DNA of 64,000 nt. Source: Sutterella massiliensis (GTDB lineage: Bacteria; Pseudomonadota; Gammaproteobacteria; Burkholderiales; Burkholderiaceae_F). Each line of letters starts with the position of its first letter. Within the stretch, counting starts at the first letter, position 1. Both the position numbers and the translations under genes were made by a program. The DNA lies in the NCBI RefSeq assembly GCF_016899755.1, contig NZ_JACJJC010000003.1, positions 1-64,000 on the forward strand, written 5' to 3'. Below, one piece after another: positions 25,552 through 34,366 of the stretch. The notes under the pieces were generated by a model. That model searched no databases and was not told the DNA's origin. It saw only the letters and a list, made by a program, of their open reading frames with translations.

Positions 25552-25986
25552 ATGTCTGACTTCCGAGACATTTCCACCAGCGTCGTCGTGCACAGCGCTC
25601 CCAAGGTCGAAAAATTCACCCCGATGTCCGGCCAGAACGCCGGCAAAGAACAAACCGTGCTGAATTTCCGCGCCTATCACCCGAATTTCCAGCGCCAGGA
25701 GGACGGGAGCTTCAAGATGCTCGACTCCGACTGGTATGACGTCAAGTACAACGGGAAGGCGATCGAGCAGGTGCAAGGTCTGCTCAAAGACGGCATGACG
25801 CTCGAGGTGCGCGGCAGCATGCGCGAGCGCGTCTGGAAAGACCGTGAAGGGAACGACCGCACTACGCACGAAATCTTCGCCAAAAGCCTGGGGCTCTCCC
25901 TGACACAGCCGGGACTCATCGGCGTTGAGTTTCAAAAGCCTGACCGCAGCCGCCAAGCGCAGACGGAACCCGCCAAAGAGCGCTAA
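25552..25986 (+). CDS. Plasmid-type single-stranded DNA-binding protein
   Basis: A 144-residue OB-fold-like protein: VLNFRAYHPNFQRQEDGSFK, SDWYDVKYNGKAIEQVQGLL, GMTLEVRGSMRERVWKDREG and the closing THEIFAKSLGLSL. This matches the variant SSBs carried by conjugative elements rather than chromosomal Ssb; it lacks the acidic C-terminal tip of E. coli SSB. It would coat transferred single strands in the recipient. It begins a second plus-strand unit with ArdC, topoisomerase and relaxase. Confidence 0.82.
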   Translation: MSDFRDISTSVVVHSAPKVEKFTPMSGQNAGKEQTVLNFRAYHPNFQRQEDGSFKMLDSDWYDVKYNGKAIEQVQGLLKDGMTLEVRGSMRERVWKDREGNDRTTHEIFAKSLGLSLTQPGLIGVEFQKPDRSRQAQTEPAKER

Positions 25987-26057
25987 CCGCTTCCTTTCGA
26001 CCTCTCACCCGCATGTCCCCGCGACATGCGGCCCTTTGTCGTACCCGGAGTATCGAA

Positions 26058-26294
26058 ATGGAAGAGACTCTCACGCCCCAAGAGCGATATGCGCTCATCG
26101 AAAGCATCAAGGACGCCGCCGTCGAGTGCAGTGTGTTGCACCACTACAGCCTTTCCGAAAAGGAAGCCGAAACGTTCGGTGCTTTTGAGGAAACTTCGCT
26201 CACCACGGAAGAAACCGACGACCTCATCAAGGAATTCTTCAAGGAGGCCTGCAAAGATCCGGCCATCTTTCGCTCGCCGGGAGATCGGCCATGA
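26058..26294 (+). CDS. Small acidic hypothetical protein
   Basis: A 78-residue, strongly acidic protein beginning MEETLTPQERYALIESIKDA and ending KDPAIFRSPGDRP. CCCGGAG precedes the start at 26058. It overlaps the ArdC-like gene by 4 bases. The charge and size are reminiscent of anti-restriction or DNA-mimic proteins, but no family signature is seen. Function unknown. Confidence 0.6.
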   Translation: MEETLTPQERYALIESIKDAAVECSVLHHYSLSEKEAETFGAFEETSLTTEETDDLIKEFFKEACKDPAIFRSPGDRP

Positions 26295-29200
26295 GTAAAT
26301 CGCAAGACCGGCTGAATGCACTGGCCGAAGAAGTCACCTCCCGCCTCATTGAACAGCTCGAGAAAGGCACTGCGCCTTGGCAAAAACCGTGGAATGGCGT
26401 CATCAGTCGTCCTCACAATCCGCTCACCGCGACGCAGTACTCAGGGGCAAACTGGCTTTTTCTGCAAATGGCTGCAGAAGTGCAAGGGTTTTCTGATCCG
26501 CGTTGGATGACCTTTAAGCAGATCACGGACGCAGGCGGCCACGTGAAGAAAGGTTCGCGCGGTGTGCCGTGCTTATATTGGGCCGACAAGTGGCTTGATG
26601 CTGAGGGCAAACCGCTTTCTTCCAAAGAGGTCCGAGAGCTTCCTCCTGAGTCACGACAACGCATTTTGATTCCTTGTCGCTTTGTCGTCTTCAATGCCGA
26701 GCAGACCGAAGGCTTGAGCCTTCCGGAATGGAAAGCTCCCGAAGTCACCTGGGATCCGAACGAACGCGCCGAGAAGATTCTCGAAGCCTCCAACGCCGTC
26801 ATCCACCACAAGCTCGGCAACGCAGCGTTCTACAGCCCGTCAACAGACTCGATCACGCTCCCAGAGCGAGGACAGTTCGCCAAGGCCTCCGACTACTACG
26901 ACACGGCGCTGCATGAGCTCGGTCACTGGACAGGCCATGAATCTCGTCTCAATCGCGACCTTAGCGGTCGTTTTGGCACGCCCGATTACGCCAAGGAAGA
27001 ACTGCGCGCGGAAATCGCCTCGATGATGCTCGCCTCCGAGATTGGTCTTCCGCACAACACGCAGCAGCACGCTGCCTACGTCTCCTCTTGGATCAAGGTA
27101 CTCAAGGAAGATCCCGTCGAAATCATTCGCGCCTCCGCTGACGCACAGAAGATCACCGACTTCGTGAAAAACCTTGAACAGGAACGCTACTACGTCGTCG
27201 ACTACGAGAAAAACGCCGTTTTGCGACTCACTCACCCCGAATGGGTTGCCGGCGTTCGTAAGGTGCTGAACGACAAGCCGAAAGCCTTGGCGAAATTTGA
27301 ATCGTTTCTCGTCCCCGTTCAGGGAAACACGCTCTCTCCGGAGCACTTGGAGAGAAACGCCTGCAATGCCCTGCTCAACCCTACGGACCCACGGTCGCAA
27401 ATTCTTCTGTCTATCACTCTGCACAGAGGTGCCGTTGCTACAAGTGATCCGCATCACTTCATTGGCCTTGCCAAGCTGCAGCCGGGGTTGGAAGACAAAG
27501 CCTTTCGATTCCTGCAGCGTATCGATGGCAATGACGTTGCTGAAAAAGCCCGAGCGGATTGGGCGCAAGAAGAAGCACGGAACTCGACGACCGCTCTCGC
27601 TTTCGGCCTCAACTCTCACAACTATTGGAAGGCTTTGGAGAAAATCACCGCCAAGGAGAAGACGCCTCTCGAAACGGCCGCGGAGAAGTTCACTGCCGCG
27701 GCTCCTGAAGAGCAAAAACTCGTCGCCCGCGAAGCGCTGGCGGCCGTCAAGGCCGAGAAGCGTTTCTACCTGATCGACTTTGAGGCCAATGATGCGTCCG
27801 TTGTCACGCACCGCGAGTTGATGGCGAAAGCCAAGAACATCCTGCAAGACAACCCGGGCGCGAAACAAGAGTTTGAAGAGGCCTTTGTCACGGAGACCAA
27901 GGCTGGCAAAATCGTTCGAGACAGTGACCCGGATCGAAAAGAAAGACAGGTGCTGCGCCGTTTGCTCGACCCCACCTTGCCGTGGTCGAATTTGGAGAAG
28001 TGTCCGGTAAATCACGCAGGACTCTTTTACACCGACAATCCGTTGCAGGCCGTTGCAGCCGCGTCCTTCTATTCCCCAGACCTCGCCCAAAAAGCGACGG
28101 CCCTCGTAGCTCGCGTCGATAGCGGCATCACCGTTGACGACATTCACCGGCAGCTGCAGGATCCCAAATTTGTGGAGTCCTTGAAGCCGCAGTGTCTGTG
28201 CGCGGAGCGCTATTGGAAAACGCTGGACACCGAACGCAGCAAAGCGGCCTTTCCGAAATCGATTGAAGCGCTTGAACCGTCCTCTTCCGGCAAAAAGTTT
28301 TATGTCCTCGACTTCGAGCGAAACGGTGTGCAGCGACTCACGCACGCGGAGTTCATGCAGAAAGCCCGCGACATTCTGGAAAAGAATCCGCGCGCAAAAG
28401 CTGAATTCGAGTCCGCCTGGGGTATTGCTCTTCAACGAGGCAAGATGACGCAGGAACGGGAACGCAATCTGGTGGGGATGGTGCTCGACCCCGCCAATGC
28501 CTGGTCGTTCCTACACGGCGTCTACGCTGATCACCAAGGACTCTTCATCACCGATCGCCCAGCGCTGGCCGTTCAGGTCGCCAAGCTGAAATCTGACGAC
28601 TTTGCCAATCATGTTTTCAAACACGCGGCAAAAGCGAGCCGCGGATTCTCATTGAAGACCCTACAGGAAGAAGCCATTCAGCCGCCGTTCCTTGATGAAA
28701 TGGCAATCATTCGTCTGAACAGCGAAAAACATTGGGGTGTACTTGGAGAAAAACGACTCCTTCGTGGGGCGCTGGAAGCGAACTACTTACAGGAGCCGTT
28801 GCGCGAGAAGCTCAAGAAACTGCCGGAAAGCGACCGCGACGAGTACAAGCAACGGGCCGTTGCAGCAGTGTGTCAGGAAGACAAGGAGCGCTACGAACGG
28901 AACAACACGTACTACGCCGTCGACTTCAAAACACGAATGGTTCACCGCTGGTCGCACGAACAAGTCATGCGGCAAGGCCTTCATATCCTCCGTAACAATC
29001 CGCAAGCATTGGCTCGCTTTGAGATGGAGAAAAAGGAGGCTGTTCTCAAGGATGGCGCTTCCCCGGAAAAGGCCGAAGCAAGCGCCCTTCGTGAACGAGT
29101 GAGCCCCACTTCGAAAGACTGGATGATCGGCATCGACCGAGGGCATCCCGGGTTCTTTTTCAGCAAGGACCCGGCGGAGAGCATGGCAGCCGCCTCGAAA

Positions 29201-29416
29201 GTGTCGCCCGACATCGCCCGCCGAGTCGAAATGCGCGTACGTCTTGCAGAAGGCGAAGCCGCAGCGAGCCTCGCAAAAGTTCGTGCCACCGCAATCGAGA
29301 AGTCACCAGCCTTCCAGGCGAATTGGGTGATTCAACCATCGCCTGAAAAAGCAACGGAGGTTGGCCTTAAAACCACTGCGGCCGAACCTCGAAAGACGCA
29401 AACGCTTGAACGTTGA
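26291..29416 (+). CDS. ArdC-like zincin anti-restriction/primase-type protein with four C-terminal tandem repeats
   Basis: The first 290 residues are ArdC/TraC-like: an ssDNA-binding N-terminal domain (LEKGTAPWQKPWNGVISRPH, GARGVPC-like GSRGVPCLYWADK) and a zincin metallopeptidase motif HELGH at residues 208-212 followed by GHESRLNRD. ArdC proteins protect incoming DNA and can travel with it. The remaining 750 residues are four diverged copies of one unit, starting near residues 298, 490, 668 and 872. Each opens with a (F/Y)Y-x-(V/L/I/A)-(V/I/L)-D-(F/Y) strand, then a (T/S)H-x-(E/Q) turn and an (I/V)L-x-(D/K/N)-(N/K)P-x-A helix. The usual ArdC is about 300 residues, so this is a large fusion. 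It is cotranscribed with topB and the relaxase gene. Confidence 0.85.
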   Translation: MSKSQDRLNALAEEVTSRLIEQLEKGTAPWQKPWNGVISRPHNPLTATQYSGANWLFLQMAAEVQGFSDPRWMTFKQITDAGGHVKKGSRGVPCLYWADKWLDAEGKPLSSKEVRELPPESRQRILIPCRFVVFNAEQTEGLSLPEWKAPEVTWDPNERAEKILEASNAVIHHKLGNAAFYSPSTDSITLPERGQFAKASDYYDTALHELGHWTGHESRLNRDLSGRFGTPDYAKEELRAEIASMMLASEIGLPHNTQQHAAYVSSWIKVLKEDPVEIIRASADAQKITDFVKNLEQERYYVVDYEKNAVLRLTHPEWVAGVRKVLNDKPKALAKFESFLVPVQGNTLSPEHLERNACNALLNPTDPRSQILLSITLHRGAVATSDPHHFIGLAKLQPGLEDKAFRFLQRIDGNDVAEKARADWAQEEARNSTTALAFGLNSHNYWKALEKITAKEKTPLETAAEKFTAAAPEEQKLVAREALAAVKAEKRFYLIDFEANDASVVTHRELMAKAKNILQDNPGAKQEFEEAFVTETKAGKIVRDSDPDRKERQVLRRLLDPTLPWSNLEKCPVNHAGLFYTDNPLQAVAAASFYSPDLAQKATALVARVDSGITVDDIHRQLQDPKFVESLKPQCLCAERYWKTLDTERSKAAFPKSIEALEPSSSGKKFYVLDFERNGVQRLTHAEFMQKARDILEKNPRAKAEFESAWGIALQRGKMTQERERNLVGMVLDPANAWSFLHGVYADHQGLFITDRPALAVQVAKLKSDDFANHVFKHAAKASRGFSLKTLQEEAIQPPFLDEMAIIRLNSEKHWGVLGEKRLLRGALEANYLQEPLREKLKKLPESDRDEYKQRAVAAVCQEDKERYERNNTYYAVDFKTRMVHRWSHEQVMRQGLHILRNNPQALARFEMEKKEAVLKDGASPEKAEASALRERVSPTSKDWMIGIDRGHPGFFFSKDPAESMAAASKVSPDIARRVEMRVRLAEGEAAASLAKVRATAIEKSPAFQANWVIQPSPEKATEVGLKTTAAEPRKTQTLER
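27182..29329 (+). repeat. Four tandem copies of an unassigned protein domain in the ArdC-like gene
   Basis: Copies span about 27182-27640, 27758-28240, 28292-28744 and 28904-29329. Matching blocks are KVLNDKPKALAKFE, NILQDNPGAKQEFE, DILEKNPRAKAEFE and HILRNNPQALARFE. A second shared block, GLFYTDNP, GLFITDRP and GFFFSKDP, occurs late in copies 2-4. DNA identity is low, so the duplications are old. Confidence 0.75.
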
Positions 29417-29430
29417 TCAGGGAGGCCACA

Positions 29431-31266
29431 ATGCGACTGTTCATTGCAGAAAAACCGTCCGTCGCGAAGGCCATCGTGGCCGAGCTTGGCTCCGCCTCGC
29501 GCGGCGACGGGTTCATTACGTGCAAAGAGGGCTCGGTCGTCACCTGGTGCTTCGGACATTTGCTTGAGCAAGCGGAACCGGACGCGTATTTGCCGGACGA
29601 CGTCCCGCGCACAAAAAAGGGTTCAAAGGTCTGGCGTTTCGAAGATCTTCCGATCTTTCCCAAGACCTGGAAACTCTTGCCCAAGAACGACAAGGGCGTC
29701 AAAAAACAGCTTGCAACGATCGGGAAGCTGCTCAAAAAGGCCTCCCTTGTCGTGCATGCAGGGGACCCTGACCGCGAGGGGCAACTCCTCGTCGATGAGG
29801 TCTTGGAGCACTTCCGGTACACCGGCCGCGCGCTGCGCTTCTGGGTTTCTGCACAGGACAGCGTGTCGATACGCAAAGGCCTCGCCAACCTTCAAGACAA
29901 CGGAAAGTTCGTCGGCATGAAGTGGGCCGCGCTTGGGCGTTCTCGCGCCGACTGGCTGCTCGGCATGAACTTGTCGCGCGCCTACACACTGACAGAAGGC
30001 AAGAAGGAGCTCATTGCCGTCGGTCGAGTGCAGACGCCAACGCTAGCCCTGGTCGCGAAACGTGATGCAGCAATCCGTCACTTCAAGCCGGTGCCTTATT
30101 TCATCATCAAAGCCCGCCTTGGCAGCGATAAACCCTTTACGGCCGTCTGGGAACCGGGGGACTCGCAAACTGGAGTCGACGAGCAAAAGCGTTTGGTCGA
30201 TCGCGGCATCGCGGTCGCGTTGCAGCAACGGCTGAACACCGTCAACCAAGCAACCGTCGTCAGCTACTCGCGCACGCCCAAGAAGATCGCGCAACCAAAG
30301 GCCTTCTCACTTGCCGACATTCAACTGGCCGCCTCGAACCACTTCGGTTTTTCCGCTGAAAAGACGCTCAGCGTTTGCCAATCCCTTTACGAAACGCACA
30401 AAGCGACGAGTTACCCGCGCACGGACTGTTCGTTCCTTCCCGAGTCCCAACACGCCGACGCAAGGAACGTGCTCGCCGCGATTGCCAAGACCATACCATC
30501 CCTGGCGGGCATCGTCGCGAAGTGCGACTGCTCGATCAAGTCACCGACGTGGAACGATAAAAAGATCACGGCGCACCACGGCATCATCCCGACGCAGCAA
30601 GCTACGGACGGATCAAAGTTCAATGACGCGGAACGGAAAATCTATCTCTTGATCTCCGAACGGTACCTGGCGAACTTTCTCCCTGCACACGAGTACCTGG
30701 CGTGCAGCATTGAATTGCGCATCGCCACGGAACGCTTCTCAGCCAAAGGTCGTCTGGTTACGAAGCTCGGCTGGAAAGCTGTCACAGGCGCAGCCGACGA
30801 AGACAAAACGGATGATGAAGGTCAGGCGCTACCGGAACTGAAGGCCGGTCTGCAGGTTCCCGTATCCGGAATCGAGTGCAAAGAGGAACGCACAAAACCG
30901 CCGGCAGCCTTCACCGAAGGCACCCTGATTCGCGCCATGGAAAACATCCACCAAGCGGTTGACGACCCACAGAGCAAAAAGTTCCTCAAGGAGGGGGACG
31001 GCATCGGCACGCCCGCCACGCGGGCGGCCATCATCGCCGAGCTCAAGCGGAAGAAGTACCTCGAAGCCAAGGGCAAGAAGATCGTTGCCACCGAGCTTGG
31101 CGTTCACCTGCTTCAGGTGGTTCCGGATGTCATGAAAAATCCGGTCCTCACCGCGCTCTTTGAAAGGATTCTCCGCGAAGTGGAGGCAGGAAAAGTTCCG
31201 CTGGGCGTCTTCATCGAGAAGCAAAAACAGCTCGTCATCAACGAACTCAATCGACTCCGGAAATGA
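29431..31266 (+). CDS. topB: DNA topoisomerase III (type IA), plasmid TraE/TopB type
   Basis: The 611-residue enzyme has a Toprim domain (MRLFIAEKPSVAKAI, HAGDPDREGQ with the acidic residues at 112, 114 and 116), the ALGRSRADWLLGMNLSRAYT block, the active-site TSYPRTD motif with Tyr328, and GIIPTQ and GDGIGTPATRA segments. No C-terminal zinc fingers are present, as usual for topo III. It can decatenate or relax transfer intermediates. GGAGG precedes ATG 29431. The stop overlaps the relaxase start. Confidence 0.95.
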   Translation: MRLFIAEKPSVAKAIVAELGSASRGDGFITCKEGSVVTWCFGHLLEQAEPDAYLPDDVPRTKKGSKVWRFEDLPIFPKTWKLLPKNDKGVKKQLATIGKLLKKASLVVHAGDPDREGQLLVDEVLEHFRYTGRALRFWVSAQDSVSIRKGLANLQDNGKFVGMKWAALGRSRADWLLGMNLSRAYTLTEGKKELIAVGRVQTPTLALVAKRDAAIRHFKPVPYFIIKARLGSDKPFTAVWEPGDSQTGVDEQKRLVDRGIAVALQQRLNTVNQATVVSYSRTPKKIAQPKAFSLADIQLAASNHFGFSAEKTLSVCQSLYETHKATSYPRTDCSFLPESQHADARNVLAAIAKTIPSLAGIVAKCDCSIKSPTWNDKKITAHHGIIPTQQATDGSKFNDAERKIYLLISERYLANFLPAHEYLACSIELRIATERFSAKGRLVTKLGWKAVTGAADEDKTDDEGQALPELKAGLQVPVSGIECKEERTKPPAAFTEGTLIRAMENIHQAVDDPQSKKFLKEGDGIGTPATRAAIIAELKRKKYLEAKGKKIVATELGVHLLQVVPDVMKNPVLTALFERILREVEAGKVPLGVFIEKQKQLVINELNRLRK

Positions 31267-32363
31267 CTCAAAGCACAGCTCTCGATCGGCTCTTTCCTGA
31301 GTCCATGCGGTATCACAAGGGGCATGTCGCCGATCCCAAACGCCAGAGTGGAGCCGGCGGCGACCGCTCTCGGCTCACGCGACTGACGCCCCGACAAAAG
31401 CTCACGGGCATCGTCAGAAGGGCACCGGAAGTCATGCTGAAGATCGGTCGGGCCAATATTCGCTGCCTCAGACACATGAAGGCCGCAGCCGACTACATCA
31501 GCCGAAACGGCAAGATTGAGATTGAAGACCAGGACGGCTTTGCCCATGGCTCCAAAGAACAAGTGGAAGCCGTCGTCCGTCAATGGGGCCTTCAATCGCA
31601 GATTCCTCAGGAGGAATCCTCCGAAGATCGTCGCGCACACGGCCGCCGGATCATCCTCTCCATGCCGGCCGGTACGCCGACGGAGGGCTTCAAAGTCGCA
31701 TGCCGTAAGTGGGCACACGACACTTTGACCGGACACGACTACCTGATTGCGTTTCACACGCCGGAAAATGACCAAAGGACGACGCAACCGCACTGCCACA
31801 TTTTGATTCGCACAATCGGCCATGATGGCCGTCGCTTTCACGTCGACAATGCTCGCCGCGAGGAAATGCGTGAACATTTCGCTGTATGTCTACGCGAACA
31901 AGGGATCGAAGCCAACGCCACGCAGCGCTGGCAGCGCGGCGTGACTCGCCGATCACTGGGACAGCCTGAATTTCACAACGCGCGAAAGGTACAGTCCGAC
32001 AAGGAACGCGCCCGTATGCACGCCATTGCACGAAAAAAGAAGACCCTATTGCTCAAGACCATGCAAAACCGGCTGCAGGACGTCGAACGCTCCGTTCGGA
32101 GTGGAAAGCCTATTCCCGATCCTCCGGGCATCGTCAAGGCAAGGGCGAAACGTCAGGAGTTGACCGATCTGCTGAACGACGTGATTGACGAGCTAAACGC
32201 TGGTTCGAGTCAGGACAAGATGCTCGCCCTTGCTACGAAGGAACACCTTCAGAAACTTCCGCCCGTCAAATCTGCTGTACAAGAAGCTGTCAGTTCATTG
32301 ACTGACAAAGTCAGACATGCGAAGCGAGCAGAGGTTAAGCGAGCTACAACAAAGAACCGCTGA
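31263..32363 (+). CDS. MOB-family conjugative relaxase
   Basis: A 366-residue protein. A motif-I-like AADYISRNGKIEIEDQDG segment carries the candidate nicking Tyr78. RIILSMPAGTP is followed by the metal-binding three-His motif with H165 (AFHTPEND) and H177/H179 (QPHCHILIRT). The C-terminal third is basic and helical. It lacks helicase or primase domains, so it depends on the separate DnaC-like, TopB and ArdC-like proteins. It would nick oriT with MobC and be pumped by VirD4. The exact MOB class (P or Q) cannot be fixed by eye. Confidence 0.82.
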   Translation: MTQSTALDRLFPESMRYHKGHVADPKRQSGAGGDRSRLTRLTPRQKLTGIVRRAPEVMLKIGRANIRCLRHMKAAADYISRNGKIEIEDQDGFAHGSKEQVEAVVRQWGLQSQIPQEESSEDRRAHGRRIILSMPAGTPTEGFKVACRKWAHDTLTGHDYLIAFHTPENDQRTTQPHCHILIRTIGHDGRRFHVDNARREEMREHFAVCLREQGIEANATQRWQRGVTRRSLGQPEFHNARKVQSDKERARMHAIARKKKTLLLKTMQNRLQDVERSVRSGKPIPDPPGIVKARAKRQELTDLLNDVIDELNAGSSQDKMLALATKEHLQKLPPVKSAVQEAVSSLTDKVRHAKRAEVKRATTKNR

Positions 32364-32441
32364 AGACGCCCATGCACCACATTTGCATCTATAATCATAG
32401 ATGGATAGGCGCATATCATCCTTTTAGCTCTAGGAATACTC

Positions 32442-32711
32442 ATGACCCAATCTACCGCTCGCATTGCTAATGTTAAGTGGAACATTTCGGTTCCACCTGA
32501 TTTTGATGAGGCAACTCGTATTTACCTTGCGTCTCAAGGAGGTAAAAAAGGTTCTCTTTCATCTCTGGTCCAAAAAGCGGTATCCCGCTACATTTTGTCC
32601 TCTCTTACAGGCGAAGCCAAGGAAAAGGTGCGTGCGTCCGGACTCTCGCCGAGTGAACTTGACAAGATCATCGCGGATGGTCTTGCCTGGGCTAAGGATC
32701 AGTCGAGATGA
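32442..32711 (+). CDS. Ribbon-helix-helix antitoxin of a PIN toxin pair
   Basis: An 89-residue protein. ARIANVKWNISVPPDFDEAT is a strand-helix typical of CopG/Arc-type DNA-binding proteins, and KGSLSSLVQKAVSRYIL is the second helix. The charged C-terminus (SPSELDKIIADGLAWAKDQ) would wrap the toxin. It overlaps the toxin start by 4 bases. The upstream AT-rich 32364-32441 gap likely holds its promoter. Probable role: stabilising the element. Confidence 0.78.
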   Translation: MTQSTARIANVKWNISVPPDFDEATRIYLASQGGKKGSLSSLVQKAVSRYILSSLTGEAKEKVRASGLSPSELDKIIADGLAWAKDQSR

Positions 32712-33145
32712 GGGTCGTTCTTGATACAAATGTGCTGATTTCAGCGCTTATTTCTCCGCACAATCCGCCTGATCTTATCCTTCAATCATGGCTCGCCGGA
32801 GACTTTGAGCTCCTCACCTCAGAGGATCAGCTCGAAGAAATTCGGCGAGTCTCGCGTTATGAGCATTTGCAGCCCTTTCTGCAACCGCACCGGGTAGGAC
32901 TGATCATCAATCGAATGCGTAGCTTGGCAACGATAGTCAAACCCGGGACACTGATTTCTGAAGAAGCGCTTGACCCTGACGACAATTTCTTGATCGCGAT
33001 TTGTGAGGCAGGTTCAGCAAATAATCTTGTTACTGGAGACCAACGCGCCGGCTTGCTCGAACGTAGGCATATAGGCGCAACAGAGGTACTTACCGCCGCG
33101 CAATTCGCAGAGCGCTACTTGGGTTGGCGTGTTCAACGAACGTAG
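32708..33145 (+). CDS. PIN-domain toxin (COG1569-type)
   Basis: A 145-residue PIN nuclease: MRVVLDTNVLISALIS carries the first catalytic Asp, ELLTSEDQLEEIRRVSRYEH the Glu region, and EALDPDDNFLIAICEAG and LVTGDQRAGLL the later acidic residues. Such toxins cleave RNA until neutralised by the partner antitoxin. As the last gene before the attachment site it fits an addiction module that preserves the integrated element. Confidence 0.85.
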   Translation: MRVVLDTNVLISALISPHNPPDLILQSWLAGDFELLTSEDQLEEIRRVSRYEHLQPFLQPHRVGLIINRMRSLATIVKPGTLISEEALDPDDNFLIAICEAGSANNLVTGDQRAGLLERRHIGATEVLTAAQFAERYLGWRVQRT

Positions 33146-33340
33146 ACTTTTCAGAAGAGCAACGCCATCAATAGCGGATAGGACTGAGTTCTGTTTATTT
33201 TCGATAAGTATCACTGATCGATTACAAATTCTCGATAGGTAATTCTTTAAGGATTTTATGGTGACCTTTTTGGTGACCCTGTGCAATTTTTACTAAAATA
33301 CGGAACGCTAAGTCTTTGATTTTATTGACGTCAGAGAAAA
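33146..33340. other. Right-end DNA of the element, no gene
   Basis: AT-rich DNA with no supported gene. It contains paired GTGACC units (GGTGACCTTTTTGGTGACC near 33260-33280) that may be recombinase or excisionase arm sites next to the attachment site. Confidence 0.35.
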
Positions 33341-33365
33341 AGTCCGAATCCCCCCTTCTCCGCCA
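33341..33365 (+). other. 3' tRNA fragment, probable attachment site
   Basis: AGTCCGAATC followed by CCCCCTTCTCCGCCA reads as a T-arm, acceptor strand and CCA end of a Ser-like tRNA, with no tRNA body upstream. A terminator follows directly. Genes to the left are all of the conjugative element and genes to the right are chromosomal, so this is the likely junction. The intact tRNA and the integrase should lie outside the window. Confidence 0.65.
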
Positions 33366-33373
33366 TGAATTCG

Positions 33374-33407
33374 AAAGCCGGAAGTACTTTGTATTTCCGG
33401 CTTTTTT
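33374..33407 (+). terminator. Terminator after the tRNA remnant
   Basis: AAAGCCGGAA and TTCCGGCTTT flank an 11-base loop and end in six T residues. It probably served the intact tRNA gene before integration. Confidence 0.85.
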
Positions 33408-33492
33408 CCGTTCTAACTTCACTACCCCCAAGGGAAAGCAGTGACAAACGACACGCGGGAGCTTCCGAGACTTCGACCCCCCCGCAATTGCC

Positions 33493-33570
33493 CCCCGTTC
33501 TCACGGGGAAAGCGCCGCCGGCTTCTACCCGCCAACGCCGGGGTCGAAACACACCCGCTTACGCGGGAAC
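33493..33570. repeat. GC hairpins resembling two decayed type I-E CRISPR repeats
   Basis: CCCCGTTCTCACGGGGAA and ACCCGCTTACGCGGGAAC lie about 60 bases apart, near the type I-E repeat-plus-spacer length. A third GC hairpin (CCCGCCAACGCCGGG) falls between them out of phase. No cas genes are in the window. The rest of 33408-33619 holds nothing else recognised. Confidence 0.25.
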
Positions 33571-33619
33571 AATTGAGTTTCAGCAACGTGCAGCTTGCCG
33601 ATACTCACTTACCTGCGCT

Positions 33620-34225
33620 CTAAAGCTTCCGCACCTTAAGAAGTTCATTGAGCCAGAAAATGGCGGTGATTGTCTTCACATCCGTAATTCGGCCATCTCT
33701 AGCCATCGCGACGGCAGACTCAAGCGGTACGCGGTAGACCTCGAGGAACTCGCCTGGGTCAAGGTGCTGCTCACCTTCCTCAAGCTCTTCGGCCAGATAG
33801 ATCGCAATGTGCTCGCTTGAGTAGCCGATCGCGTTGCGAATGACGCCCAAGCGCGTCCAGCACTTTGCGGACACCCCGCACTCTTCAGCCAACTCGCGCT
33901 TCGCACAGTCAAGCTCGCTCTCATTGGGATCGAGCTTCCCGGCAGGAATCTCCCAGAAACTCTGGCGAACGGGATGACGCCACTGACGCTCAAGCAAAAT
34001 CGTACCGTCCTCGTAGAACGCGATCATCGCGGCAGCACCCGGATGCGTGAGGTAGACGCGAAAGCTCTCTCGCCCGTCGGGAAGGGTAACTTCGTCGCGG
34101 CACACCTGAATGAACTTGCCGTCAAGGAGCACACTTGTCGACCGAGTGTGCTCTTCAAGCGGGTCAGCCTCGCGCTCGGCGTATGGAATTGGTTCTTGAA
34201 GCGTTTTAAAGCGGCTCTCGATCAT
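33620..34225 (-). CDS. NUDIX hydrolase, ADP-ribose pyrophosphatase type
   Basis: A 201-residue protein with the NUDIX box GKLDPNESELDCAKRELAEECG, in which the spaced Glu residues bind the metal, preceded by the ADP-ribose pyrophosphatase-like VLLERQWRHPVRQSFWEIPA. The family hydrolyses ADP-ribose and related nucleoside diphosphate sugars. ATG 34225 with GGAG upstream is preferred over an extended frame starting at 34372. The divergent 34226-34366 gap carries promoters for this gene and the oxidase gene. Confidence 0.88.
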   Translation of the reverse strand: MIESRFKTLQEPIPYAEREADPLEEHTRSTSVLLDGKFIQVCRDEVTLPDGRESFRVYLTHPGAAAMIAFYEDGTILLERQWRHPVRQSFWEIPAGKLDPNESELDCAKRELAEECGVSAKCWTRLGVIRNAIGYSSEHIAIYLAEELEEGEQHLDPGEFLEVYRVPLESAVAMARDGRITDVKTITAIFWLNELLKVRKL

Positions 34226-34366
34226 CGGGATACTCCAGAAGAAATCTATCGATTGATTCACTTTACATGCTTTGCCGAGAAGCGGCGTCATCCAATACAA
34301 GCGCTCAGCTGAACTCGCAGACAAAGGCTCATTTCCGTAGAATGAGCGCTTTCCGTCTCTCTCACC

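Noticed and set aside
33424..33470. Additional CRISPR-like units left of the two hairpins
   Set aside because: CCCCCAAGGGAAAG and ACGCGGGAGC resemble half-repeats but are not in phase with the 60-base spacing.
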